Shown here: piece by piece, positions 17,572-25,731 of the stretch | Layout of the letters: every line of letters starts with the position of its first letter | How positions within the stretch are numbered: the stretch's first letter is position 1 | Assembly (NCBI RefSeq): GCF_943193095.1 | Contig: NZ_CALPCV010000012.1 | Location: forward strand, 1 to 64,000 | Length of the DNA: 64,000 nt | DNA from: Parasutterella muris | Lineage (GTDB): Bacteria; Pseudomonadota; Gammaproteobacteria; Burkholderiales; Burkholderiaceae_F | Direction of reading: 5' to 3' | Notes under the pieces: generated by a model | What the model saw: only the letters and a program-made list of their open reading frames with translations | What the model was told of the DNA's origin: nothing | The model's database searches: none | Program-made: the position numbers and the translations under genes

Positions 17572-18993
17572 ATGACGTTTCACAAATTTGCTGCCGCGGC
17601 GGCTGCCGCAGTACTTGTCATGACTGTGCCGGCTCAGCTCTCTTCTCTAAACGCAGTCAGCTCTGCCCATGCACAGACATCTGCCGTTTCCTCCCTCCCG
17701 GACTTCTCTAAACTCGTTGAAGACAACGGAAACGCGGTTGTCAGTATCGCCGTCGTTGAAAAAAGAAAGAAACGTGCCGAAAGCATGATCCCAAAGGATC
17801 AACTCGATTTTTTCCGCCACTTCGGCTTCCCGTTTCCTTTTGGAGATAACGGAGGCTTTACGCCGGGAAGACGTGGACAAGGGTCAGGTTTCATCATTAG
17901 CCCGGACGGATACATCCTCACAAATAATCATGTCGTTGAAAACGCAGATGACGTGACAGTCAGTCTCACCGATAAACGTGAGTTCAAAGCTAAGGTCGTC
18001 GGAACGGACCCTAAAACCGATATCGCACTGATTAAGATCGAAGGAAAGGACTTCCCGGCAGTTCGTCTCGGCAACTCCGATAACGTCAAGGTCGGAGAAT
18101 GGGTGGCCGCCATCGGCGCGCCCTTTGGTCTGGACAACACCGTCACGGCCGGAATCGTCTCGGCAAAAAGCCGCAGCCTGCCGGATGAACAATTTGTACC
18201 CTTCATTCAGACCGATGTTGCGGTAAACCCGGGCAACTCCGGCGGACCGCTTTTTAACATGAAGGGTGAAGTCATCGGAATCAATTCTCAGATTTTTTCG
18301 ACTTCGGGCGGCTTTATGGGACTCTCCTTCGCAATCCCGATTAATCTTGCCGTTCAGATTAAAAATGATCTGCAGAAGTACGGAAAAGTTTCGCGCGGAA
18401 GAATCGGCATACTGATGCAGCAGATGACGCCGGAACTTGCTAAAAGTTTCGGTATTAAGGAGACCAAAGGCGCGCTGATCACTCAGCTGGAAAAAGACGG
18501 TCCGGCAGACAAGGCAAAACTCAAGGAAGGCGATATTATCGTTGAATTCAACGGCACACCGATCTCGGAACTGAATGAATTATCTCAGGCAGTCGCAGGC
18601 ACTAAGCCCGGAACCAAAGCCCGGCTTAAAGTCATAAGAGACGGAAAGCTTCAGGATTTCACCATTGTTATCGGGGAGCTGACTCCCGAAGGAATCCACA
18701 ATCTCAAGCGCCCTGAAAATTTCAGTATCGGAATTCTGGACTTGGAAACCCGTCCTCTGGATCCTAAAGAGAAAAAGCGCGTTGAAAACGGCATCGCCGT
18801 CGTTTCGTCAGCCGGTATTGCCGCCGCTGCCGGTATACGCAAAGGCGATATCATCTTAAAAGCAGGCGGAAGAACAATAAAGAGTCGGGAGGACTTCGCC
18901 TCTGCTGTCAAAGGGGCTAAGGACAGCTTTGCCATCCTTATTGATCGATCCGGCAGACGAATTTTTGTGCCGATCAAGCTCGCCGACAAATAA
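17572..18993 (+). CDS. Do/HtrA family periplasmic serine protease (DegP/DegQ/MucD type)
   Basis: 473 residues. Alanine-rich signal peptide (first 35 residues), trypsin-like domain with catalytic triad H120 (NNHVV), D150 (KTDIALIK) and S223 (GNSGGPLF), then two PDZ domains (about 275-360 and 385-470), the first starting RGRIGILMQQMTPELAKSFG. Such proteases degrade or chaperone misfolded envelope proteins. The gene lies downstream of a two-component system, a pairing seen in other betaproteobacteria. Confidence 0.95.
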   Translation: MTFHKFAAAAAAAVLVMTVPAQLSSLNAVSSAHAQTSAVSSLPDFSKLVEDNGNAVVSIAVVEKRKKRAESMIPKDQLDFFRHFGFPFPFGDNGGFTPGRRGQGSGFIISPDGYILTNNHVVENADDVTVSLTDKREFKAKVVGTDPKTDIALIKIEGKDFPAVRLGNSDNVKVGEWVAAIGAPFGLDNTVTAGIVSAKSRSLPDEQFVPFIQTDVAVNPGNSGGPLFNMKGEVIGINSQIFSTSGGFMGLSFAIPINLAVQIKNDLQKYGKVSRGRIGILMQQMTPELAKSFGIKETKGALITQLEKDGPADKAKLKEGDIIVEFNGTPISELNELSQAVAGTKPGTKARLKVIRDGKLQDFTIVIGELTPEGIHNLKRPENFSIGILDLETRPLDPKEKKRVENGIAVVSSAGIAAAAGIRKGDIILKAGGRTIKSREDFASAVKGAKDSFAILIDRSGRRIFVPIKLADK

Positions 18994-19003
18994 GACGGGA
19001 CAA

Positions 19004-19024
19004 AGGAGGCTCTAAGAGCCTCCT
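19004..19024. terminator. Stem-loop between the converging Deg protease and menE genes
   Basis: Perfect 9-bp stem AGGAGGCTC/GAGCCTCCT with a 3-base loop. T-tracts are weak on both sides (TTTG on the reverse strand). The stem touches the menE stop codon. Probably a bidirectional terminator of modest strength. Confidence 0.6.
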
Positions 19025-20364
19025 CAGTGTTTCCCGGCGTAATGAAGTGCGGTTAGCATAAGTCCGTCCAGGCAAGCGGGATTTCGATTAGGTTTCCCCG
19101 CAGACGTTTTCGGAAGTTCCTTCACCCAGGCGATACGGCGCGGTGATTTGTATGCCGCTAAATAAGGCTCAAGCGCCTTAACGATATCTTCCGCTTTTGG
19201 AATTTGGTCTTTGTCTCTCGGCACGAGAAGTGCGGTCACAATTGAGCCCCACGTCTCATCTGGCTTTCCGAGAACCAGAGCGTTTTTGACCGACGGAAGC
19301 CTCTCCAGCGCCTCCTCAACTTCTGCGGGATAGACATTCTCGCCGCCGCTGATAATCATGTCCGTACGTCTTGCAAAAATCCGTACGAACCCGTCTTCGC
19401 CGACCTCACCGATATCGCCGCTGTCGAACCATTCGCCCTTTTCCAAAGGCTTCCTGCCCCAATAGCCGCTCATCAGCATATCTCCGCGGACAAAGATATG
19501 CCCGTCCCGCGATTCAAGCTCAACCCCGGGATTGATCCTTCCGCTTCCTTCTGTTTTATGAAAACGCAGGGAAAAGGGTGTCGTCACCACATTACTCGCT
19601 GTCTCCGTCATCCCATACGTCATGATGAGAGGAATGCCTTTCTTCTCAGCCTCTTCCTTAAGCTTTGCCGATGTCGGCGCGCCCCCGACAAGAAGCGCCT
19701 TCAGACGGGGATTGGGGCGCCAATCCGGCGCCTCATCAAACACTTTCATCAGCATCGTGGGAACAATGGACGAGTAAGTGATTTTTGCTTCCTCCATTGT
19801 CCTCAGATAATCCTCAACCTTGAACTTCGGTCCGAGCGCAATCGCGCTTCGGGCAGCCAGCGAACGGGTCAGAATCGAAAAACCGCCGATACGCGCCGGA
19901 GAAATAGATAGGAGCCACACGTCATCGTGATTCAAAGGGATGTTGCCCCGAGAAGCTTCAGCGCTGGCTATCAGCGCTCTGCGCGTGAGAACGGCCGGCT
20001 TTGGAAGCCCTGTCGTTCCGGATGTGAACAAAATAACCGCCGCATCTTCCGGCAGCTTCTGATCAATGTGCGCAACACTTTCCGCAAGTACGCGCTTCTC
20101 GTAGTCCGTCAGCCCCGGATGGAAAAGAAGAATCGGCTGCTTTCTTTCCAGAAGCGCAAAAACCGATACGATGGTGTCCAAACAGGGGGAAGCCGTCAGA
20201 TGATAAGGAACCGAGTCATCAAGCTCCTTATCTTTCTGTCTGACCAGCTCAAGAAGCTCACGGTAGGAAATCACTTTGCCGTGATCAATCACCGCGGGCG
20301 CCTCCGCTCTTTCAGAGGCTGCCGCTGAAATTGATAAAGCCTTATCCGTTTCCTCTTTGCTCAT
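19024..20364 (-). CDS. menE: o-Succinylbenzoate-CoA ligase
   Basis: 446 residues, ANL superfamily adenylating enzyme. It activates o-succinylbenzoate with ATP and CoA, feeding MenB, in menaquinone synthesis. Visible: P-loop-like ILFTSGTTGLPKP near residue 115, MTYGMTETAS, and the hinge/adenylate part WFDSGDIGEV...RRTDMIISGGENVYPAEVE, with a C-terminal lysine in LPKTSAGKPNRN. Shorter than many acyl-CoA ligases, as MenE is. menB lies 12 bases upstream; other men genes are not in the window. Confidence 0.9.
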   Translation of the reverse strand: MSKEETDKALSISAAASERAEAPAVIDHGKVISYRELLELVRQKDKELDDSVPYHLTASPCLDTIVSVFALLERKQPILLFHPGLTDYEKRVLAESVAHIDQKLPEDAAVILFTSGTTGLPKPAVLTRRALIASAEASRGNIPLNHDDVWLLSISPARIGGFSILTRSLAARSAIALGPKFKVEDYLRTMEEAKITYSSIVPTMLMKVFDEAPDWRPNPRLKALLVGGAPTSAKLKEEAEKKGIPLIMTYGMTETASNVVTTPFSLRFHKTEGSGRINPGVELESRDGHIFVRGDMLMSGYWGRKPLEKGEWFDSGDIGEVGEDGFVRIFARRTDMIISGGENVYPAEVEEALERLPSVKNALVLGKPDETWGSIVTALLVPRDKDQIPKAEDIVKALEPYLAAYKSPRRIAWVKELPKTSAGKPNRNPACLDGLMLTALHYAGKH

Positions 20365-20376
20365 AATGCTCGATGA

Positions 20377-21231
20377 TTAAGGTAAACGGGGGAATTTCTT
20401 GAAGTTCGGGCGGCGTTTTTCTAAGAAAGCCTCTTTGCCTTCTTTACCCTCTTCGGTCATGTAGTAGAGAAGCGTAGCGTTTCCGGCGAGTTCCTGAAGA
20501 CCGGCCTGGCCGTCACAGTCCGCGTTGAGCGCAGCTTTAAGACAGCGAATGGCAATCGGAGAATTCGCAAGAATCTCACGGCACCATTGAACCGTTTCCG
20601 CCTCGAGCTCTTCATACGGCACCACCGCATTGACAAGACCCATTTCAAGGGCTTCTGTCGCATCATAGAAGCGGCAGAGGAACCAAATTTCTCTGGCTTT
20701 CTTCTGACCGACGATTCGAGCCATATAAGACGCACCCCAGCCGCCGTCAAAAGAACCGACCTTCGGTCCGGTCTGTCCGAATCTGGCGTTGTCGGCTGCC
20801 AAAGTAAGGTCGCACATCATGTGAAGCACGTGGCCGCCACCGACGCACCAGCCGGCTACCATAGCGATAACCGGTTTCGGGCAAGTACGGATCTGTCTCT
20901 GAAAATCAAGAACATTCAGACGAGGCACGCCGTCACTGCCCACATAGCCGCCGTTTCCGCGAACTTTCTGATCGCCGCCGGAGCAGAAAGCGTCCTTGCC
21001 TTCTCCGGTCAGAATAATGACGCCGATATTTTCGTCATCTCTGGCATCGGCCAAAGCCTGTTCCATTTCCCTTACGGTCAGCGGACGAAAAGCGTTTCTC
21101 ACCTGCGGACGGTTGATGGTAATTTTCGCAATGCCTTCTTCGGATTTTTCGTACCGGATATCCTCAAAATCTCCCGCTTTTTTCCACTCGGGGACGCGGG
21201 GAAGAGAAGAAGTATCAAGCTGTGGCTGCAT
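20377..21231 (-). CDS. menB: 1,4-Dihydroxy-2-naphthoyl-CoA synthase
   Basis: 284 residues, crotonase fold. It cyclises o-succinylbenzoyl-CoA to dihydroxynaphthoyl-CoA. Signatures: YEKSEEGIAKITINRPQVRNAFRP, the oxyanion-hole region FCSGGDQKVRG, the GWCVGGGHVLHMMCDLTLAA block and QTGPKVGSFDGGWGASYMAR, all MenB-type. Cotranscribed with menE (12-base gap). It supports menaquinone as a respiratory quinone here; UbiE encoded at 29.7 kb would do the final methylation. Confidence 0.95.
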   Translation of the reverse strand: MQPQLDTSSLPRVPEWKKAGDFEDIRYEKSEEGIAKITINRPQVRNAFRPLTVREMEQALADARDDENIGVIILTGEGKDAFCSGGDQKVRGNGGYVGSDGVPRLNVLDFQRQIRTCPKPVIAMVAGWCVGGGHVLHMMCDLTLAADNARFGQTGPKVGSFDGGWGASYMARIVGQKKAREIWFLCRFYDATEALEMGLVNAVVPYEELEAETVQWCREILANSPIAIRCLKAALNADCDGQAGLQELAGNATLLYYMTEEGKEGKEAFLEKRRPNFKKFPRLP

Positions 21232-21272
21232 TTTTCGTTCCTAGAGAATAATTAAATTAATGACAACAAATT

Positions 21273-22247
21273 TTAGTTCCCGGCCGACGGAATTTGAGAA
21301 ACGAGCGCATCCCATTTCGGCTGTTCTTCATGAATAAAGCGACTGAATGTTTCACTGTCCGAGAAAACCGGCTCCACACCTAGATTCTGAAGTCTTCTGC
21401 GTGCCTGATCGTCTTTAGCAAGTGCGTGAAAAGCGTCTGAAAAACCTTTCACGGTCTCCTTATCCGCTCCCTTCGGAAGCGCAAAACCGTCCCAAGCGTA
21501 CAGCTCGTAGTTGTCCAGTCCTGCTTCTTTCATCGTCGGAATTTCCGGTGCCGCCGACAGTCTTTCGGGCGTTGTTACGGCAAGCGCCTTCAACGCGCCG
21601 CTCTTCACGTGAGGAAGGACATTCGAACTCACATCAATCATGAACGGAATTCGTCCCGCCATGACCTCTACAAGCGCGGCAGCGCCGCCGGAATGCGGAA
21701 TGTGAGTAAGCTTGATGCCGGCCCGTTTCGCCAGATACTCGCCTGCCAAGTGACTTGTGGTGCCTACGCCCGAAGAGGCGAAGTTCACCGCCTCAGGATG
21801 CTCTTTGGCGTATTTGATCAAACTCGGTAAATCCGTCACACCCTCTATGGTTTTCGGATTCAGCACCATGATCAAACCGATTTTGGAGAGCTGACCGACA
21901 GGAATTAAATCTGTCATCGGATCAAATGGAACATTTTTATAAAGTTTCTTATTGACACACATGATCCCGTTTGTGACATAAGCAAGTGTTTTACCGTCCG
22001 GCTTAGCGGCCGCAGCTGCTGCTGTTCCAATATTGCCGCCCGCACCGGGACGATTGAGCACCCAGATCGGCTCACCGTATTTTTCAGCAAACAGATCCAG
22101 CGAAGCACGCGCTAAATTGTCTCCGCCGCCTCCCGGAGGAAACGGAACTATCAGACTGACTTCTTTGCCCGTCTGTGCGGAAACGATTGATCCGCAGCCT
22201 AAAAGGACGACCGATGACACCGAAAGAATAAAGCTCCGACGCTTCAT
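21273..22247 (-). CDS. Bug-family (TctC) tripartite tricarboxylate transporter substrate-binding protein
   Basis: 324 residues. Signal peptide with either a lipobox (LLGC) or a signal peptidase I site at VSA. The mature protein starts GKEVSLIVPFPPGGGGDNLAR, the classic Bug N terminus, and has VLNRPGAGGNIGTAAAAAAKPDGKTL and a FASSGVGTTSHLAGE block. Such receptors bind small carboxylates in the periplasm. No TctA/TctB membrane genes are adjacent, an orphan arrangement common in Burkholderiales. Divergent from a TetR regulator with a palindrome close to its start. Confidence 0.93.
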   Translation of the reverse strand: MKRRSFILSVSSVVLLGCGSIVSAQTGKEVSLIVPFPPGGGGDNLARASLDLFAEKYGEPIWVLNRPGAGGNIGTAAAAAAKPDGKTLAYVTNGIMCVNKKLYKNVPFDPMTDLIPVGQLSKIGLIMVLNPKTIEGVTDLPSLIKYAKEHPEAVNFASSGVGTTSHLAGEYLAKRAGIKLTHIPHSGGAAALVEVMAGRIPFMIDVSSNVLPHVKSGALKALAVTTPERLSAAPEIPTMKEAGLDNYELYAWDGFALPKGADKETVKGFSDAFHALAKDDQARRRLQNLGVEPVFSDSETFSRFIHEEQPKWDALVSQIPSAGN

Positions 22248-22268
22248 ATAGTTTTCCCTAAAAAAAAT

Positions 22269-22286
22269 CTGTACCGTATGGTACAG
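22269..22286. promoter_or_regulatory. Palindromic operator between the Bug and TetR genes
   Basis: CTGTACC-GTAT-GGTACAG: 7-bp perfect arms around 4 bases. It lies 21 bases upstream of the Bug start codon and ahead of the TetR start. A CATAAT -10-like box for the reverse strand is at 22291-22296, so a protein bound here would block the Bug promoter. The likely binder is the neighbouring TetR protein (inference). Confidence 0.7.
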
Positions 22287-22376
22287 TACAATTATGGGAT
22301 AATCAATGAATGTTACTCAAAACGTGCTTTTGGCTTGTCAGAGATCAGCCGCGCACGGAAGAAAAAAGGCTGCTAC

Positions 22377-23024
22377 TTGAAACCGATTACAAAAGAAGCA
22401 AAAACACAGCGCGGCAGAGATCGTCAAAAGACACTCCTGGACACGGCAATTAATGTGTTTTTAGAGCATGGATACGAGCGGGCTTCGCTGGAGAAAATCA
22501 TTCTCTCAGCGGGCGGTTCGCGCTCCACGATCTATTCGCTCTACGGCAGCAAGCGCGGCCTGTTTTTAGCCTGCCTAAAACATCTGGTGGACGAGGTCTA
22601 CTATGCCTACGAAGATTTCTATGATGAGAAACGCGGCTGGGAAGAGGAACTCGAAGTCTTCGGCAATATCTATCTGCGTTCCATTCTTTCGGACAAAGCG
22701 ATCGGTACGAGCCGACTAATTTTTTCCGTGACTGCAAGGGAACCGGAAATCGGACGCTGGTACTACACAGAAGGCGCTCAGCTCAGTTATCTCTGTTTTG
22801 CGAAGGTCCTTGAAAACAAACTTCCGCTGGACTTTAACGACCTCAAAGAGATCTCTCTGCATTACATCGAGATGCTGAAGTCCGACCTGTACCACCATCG
22901 TCTCTGTGATCCGCACTTTATTCCGAATGACGCGATGATTGAGAACGAGGTCCGACTCTGCAGCCGCATCACCGCTTCTTATATCCGCAGCCTTTTAAAT
23001 GATTGCGGCTCAAGCCGTAAATAA
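22377..23024 (+). CDS. TetR/AcrR family transcriptional regulator
   Basis: 215 residues from a TTG preceded by AAAAAAGG; an in-frame ATG at 22278 would give 248 residues but lies inside the palindromic operator and adds an atypical leader. The N-terminal HTH reads TAINVFLEHGYERASLEKI...GGSRSTIYSLYGSKRGLF, the canonical TetR pattern. The C-terminal ligand domain (about 70-215) does not reveal the ligand. Probably autoregulates and controls the divergent Bug receptor gene. Confidence 0.85.
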   Translation: MKPITKEAKTQRGRDRQKTLLDTAINVFLEHGYERASLEKIILSAGGSRSTIYSLYGSKRGLFLACLKHLVDEVYYAYEDFYDEKRGWEEELEVFGNIYLRSILSDKAIGTSRLIFSVTAREPEIGRWYYTEGAQLSYLCFAKVLENKLPLDFNDLKEISLHYIEMLKSDLYHHRLCDPHFIPNDAMIENEVRLCSRITASYIRSLLNDCGSSRK

Positions 23025-23213
23025 CTTGAAATCTCTCAGCTGTTATTCAGCGACTTATTTCAAAAAACAGATTCTCGCCGCCTAACAGAAGACGGCTTTA
23101 GCAGACACCGTTTTTGTCGTTAAATTCTCCCCCTGAGCTTCTACCTAGAAGTTGAGTTTTTCCTTCCAAGTCGTCTTATCATTCAGCATTATTTTTCTGA
23201 GCCCAAAGTTGTC

Positions 23214-23861
23214 ATGGTTGAATCTTTGTACCTCCAATACCTGTTCGGAGGATTTGTCAGTCTTATTGTTATCACAAATCCGCTCTCTAAGATTCCCCTT
23301 TTCATCAGCCTGACACAGGGAATGTCAGTGGATGTCAGAAAAAAACAAGCCAATTGGGCCTGTTATTACGCTGCCGCCATTATGCTTGTCAGCCTTGCCG
23401 CCGGCAACCTGCTCCTTGTCTTCTTCGGAATCTCATATGGAGCGCTGCGTATCTCCGGCGGTTTCGTCGTCGGTCTGATCGGATATCAAATGCTGTTCGG
23501 AGCTCGTGACCAACAAGGAGCGCCGGTTGTGCGCAGAGACAAGGACGACTACTCGTTCTTTCCGCTTGCGATGCCCGGTATCAGCGGTCCCGGTACGATC
23601 GCTGTGGTTATCGGTATCGCCTCAGAAATCGCGGAACTTCCGCAGGTAATCGATATGGCGGGCGCCTTCTTTATGACCGGAGTCGCCATTATCCTGACCG
23701 CATTTGTGACTTGGATCGTGCTTCGATGCGCCGATTACATCTCCGAGCGTCTCGGACCGAGCGGAACTCAGGTGCTGACTAAACTCATGGGGTTCCTGCT
23801 CATCTGTATCGGCGTCCAATTTATCGGCTCGGGCGTGCGAACGTTTATCGCAGGATCATAA
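23214..23861 (+). CDS. MarC family (UPF0056) integral membrane protein
   Basis: 215 residues, six hydrophobic segments. Typical MarC features: NPLSKIPLFISLT near the N terminus, FGISYGALRISGGFVVGLIGYQML, and FFPLAMPGISGPGTIAVVI. The family was once tied to multiple antibiotic resistance, later disproved; function remains unclear. Monocistronic, sharing a bidirectional terminator with glmS. Confidence 0.92.
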   Translation: MVESLYLQYLFGGFVSLIVITNPLSKIPLFISLTQGMSVDVRKKQANWACYYAAAIMLVSLAAGNLLLVFFGISYGALRISGGFVVGLIGYQMLFGARDQQGAPVVRRDKDDYSFFPLAMPGISGPGTIAVVIGIASEIAELPQVIDMAGAFFMTGVAIILTAFVTWIVLRCADYISERLGPSGTQVLTKLMGFLLICIGVQFIGSGVRTFIAGS

Positions 23862-23863
23862 AC

Positions 23864-23890
23864 AAAGGGGCCTCAGGGCCCCTTTAGTTT
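23864..23890. terminator. Bidirectional terminator (marC-type gene / glmS)
   Basis: Perfect 9-bp stem AAAGGGGCC/GGCCCCTTT with loop TCAG, between two converging genes whose ends lie only 31 bases apart. T-rich sequence follows on the forward strand (TTTAGTTT); the reverse strand ends in TTTG. Confidence 0.85.
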
Positions 23891-23892
23891 AC

Positions 23893-25719
23893 TTACTCAG
23901 TTGTCACGCTCTTTGCCAAATTTCTCGGCTTATCTACATCGGTCCCCTTGGCAACCGCTGTGTGATACGCCAGCAGCTGCAGAGGGAGCACATGAAGAAT
24001 CGGAGAAAGATGACCATAGTTCTCGGGCATCTTAATCACGTGAATACCGGGCGCGCTTTCTATGTTTGTACCTTGGTCACAGAATACAAAAAGCTCTCCC
24101 TTTCTTGCACGAACTTCCTGCATATTGCTTTTCAGCTTTTCCAGCAGTTCGTCATTTGGCGCAACCGTCACTACCGGCATTTCTGCGTCAACCAGTGCCA
24201 GCGGTCCGTGCTTGAGCTCTCCGGCCGGATATCCTTCAGCGTGCAGATAGCTGATTTCCTTAAGCTTCAGCGCTCCTTCAAGCGCGATCGGATAGTGGAC
24301 TCCGCGGCCTAAGAAAAGCGCATTATTTTTAGACGCAAAGAAAGAAGCCCATTCTTTAATTTCGTTTTCTTTCTCGAGGACGACATGCATGGCCTGAGGC
24401 AGATGACGCATATCAGCCATTAGTTTTTCCTCCGCCTCAGCGCTCAGTCTGCCTTTTTCTTTTGCAATCGCCAGCGTCATTAAAAAGAGCGACGCAAGCT
24501 GTGTTGTAAACGCCTTTGTTGAAGCCACACCGATCTCCACACCCGCTCGTGTGATGTAATGCAGTCGAGTCTGCTTCACCATAGCGCTTGTTGCAACGTT
24601 GCAGATGGTCATCGTCTTGTCCATGCCCAGAGATTTGGCATGTTCAAGAGCCGCTAAGGTATCCGCGGTCTCTCCCGACTGAGAAATCGTCAGCACCAGA
24701 GTGTCCTTATCGGGGACTGACTCTCTATAGCGATATTCGCTGGCAATTTCAACATCACAGGGAACCTTGGCAAGGGCCTCAAGCCAATATTTAGCCACCA
24801 GACCCGCGTAATAACTTGTGCCGCAGGCAATAATCAGAACGCGTTTAATCTGCTGGAAAATCTCTTTTGCCTCATGTCCGAAAATGGCGCTGGTAACGAA
24901 TTGGACGCCTTCTAGGGTATCGGAAAGCGCCTGCGGCTGCTCGAAGATTTCCTTCTGCATGTAGTGCGTATAAGGGCCTAAGGCAATACCTGAAGTAAAG
25001 CCCTGAACAACAGAAACAGGCCTTTGGATCTCGACAAATTCGTCTCCTAAGCGGTTCCAGATCTGTGCTGAAGTCGGACGAATATCGGCAACGTCACCGT
25101 CTTCGAGATAGATATAACAATCAGTGACACCGGCCAGAGCAAGCGGATCTGAAGCGATAAAGTTTTCTTTATCTCCAAGCGCTACCACGAGAGGCGCGCT
25201 CATCTTGGCGCCAATGACACGATCCGGCTCATCTTTGCAGGAAACCGCAATGCCGTACGCACCCTTCAGACGAAGAACCGTCTTCTTTACCGCCTCAAGA
25301 AGATCCCCTTCGTAATAACTATGGACCAAATGAACGATAACCTCAGTATCGGTTTCACTTACGAATACGTAGCCCTTCGCTTTGAGTTCTTCTCGGAGCG
25401 GCTCATAGTTCTCAATGATGCCGTTATGAACCACCGCAATCTGATCATGCGAGAAGTGCGGATGTGTATTGCAGATCTCGGGCGCGCCGTGGGTAGCCCA
25501 CCGAGTGTGAGCAATTCCGGAAAGTCCCTTAATTCCATTCTTTTCTGTCTGTTCGATCAGATCCTGAACTCTTGAAACCGTGCGCGCTCTTTTAAGCCGA
25601 TTCTCATCGACTACGGCAACGCCGCATGAGTCATAACCACGATACTCAAGCCTTCTGAGACCTTCTGTCAGAATCGGAACAATATTTCTATAGCTGCAGC
25701 CAGCGACAATTCCGCACAT
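23893..25719 (-). CDS. glmS: Glutamine--fructose-6-phosphate aminotransferase
   Basis: 608 residues, usual length. Makes glucosamine-6-phosphate, first step to UDP-GlcNAc for peptidoglycan and LPS. N-terminal class II glutamine amidotransferase with Cys2 nucleophile (MCGIVAG) and THTRWATHG-like block (AHTRWATHGAP), then two SIS isomerase domains with ACGTSYYAGLVAKYWLE, TISQSGETADTLAAL and the terminal LAKSVTTE. No glmS ribozyme leader: only 12 bases separate it from glmU. Confidence 0.98.
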   Translation of the reverse strand: MCGIVAGCSYRNIVPILTEGLRRLEYRGYDSCGVAVVDENRLKRARTVSRVQDLIEQTEKNGIKGLSGIAHTRWATHGAPEICNTHPHFSHDQIAVVHNGIIENYEPLREELKAKGYVFVSETDTEVIVHLVHSYYEGDLLEAVKKTVLRLKGAYGIAVSCKDEPDRVIGAKMSAPLVVALGDKENFIASDPLALAGVTDCYIYLEDGDVADIRPTSAQIWNRLGDEFVEIQRPVSVVQGFTSGIALGPYTHYMQKEIFEQPQALSDTLEGVQFVTSAIFGHEAKEIFQQIKRVLIIACGTSYYAGLVAKYWLEALAKVPCDVEIASEYRYRESVPDKDTLVLTISQSGETADTLAALEHAKSLGMDKTMTICNVATSAMVKQTRLHYITRAGVEIGVASTKAFTTQLASLFLMTLAIAKEKGRLSAEAEEKLMADMRHLPQAMHVVLEKENEIKEWASFFASKNNALFLGRGVHYPIALEGALKLKEISYLHAEGYPAGELKHGPLALVDAEMPVVTVAPNDELLEKLKSNMQEVRARKGELFVFCDQGTNIESAPGIHVIKMPENYGHLSPILHVLPLQLLAYHTAVAKGTDVDKPRNLAKSVTTE

Positions 25720-25731
25720 TTCTAAACTCCA

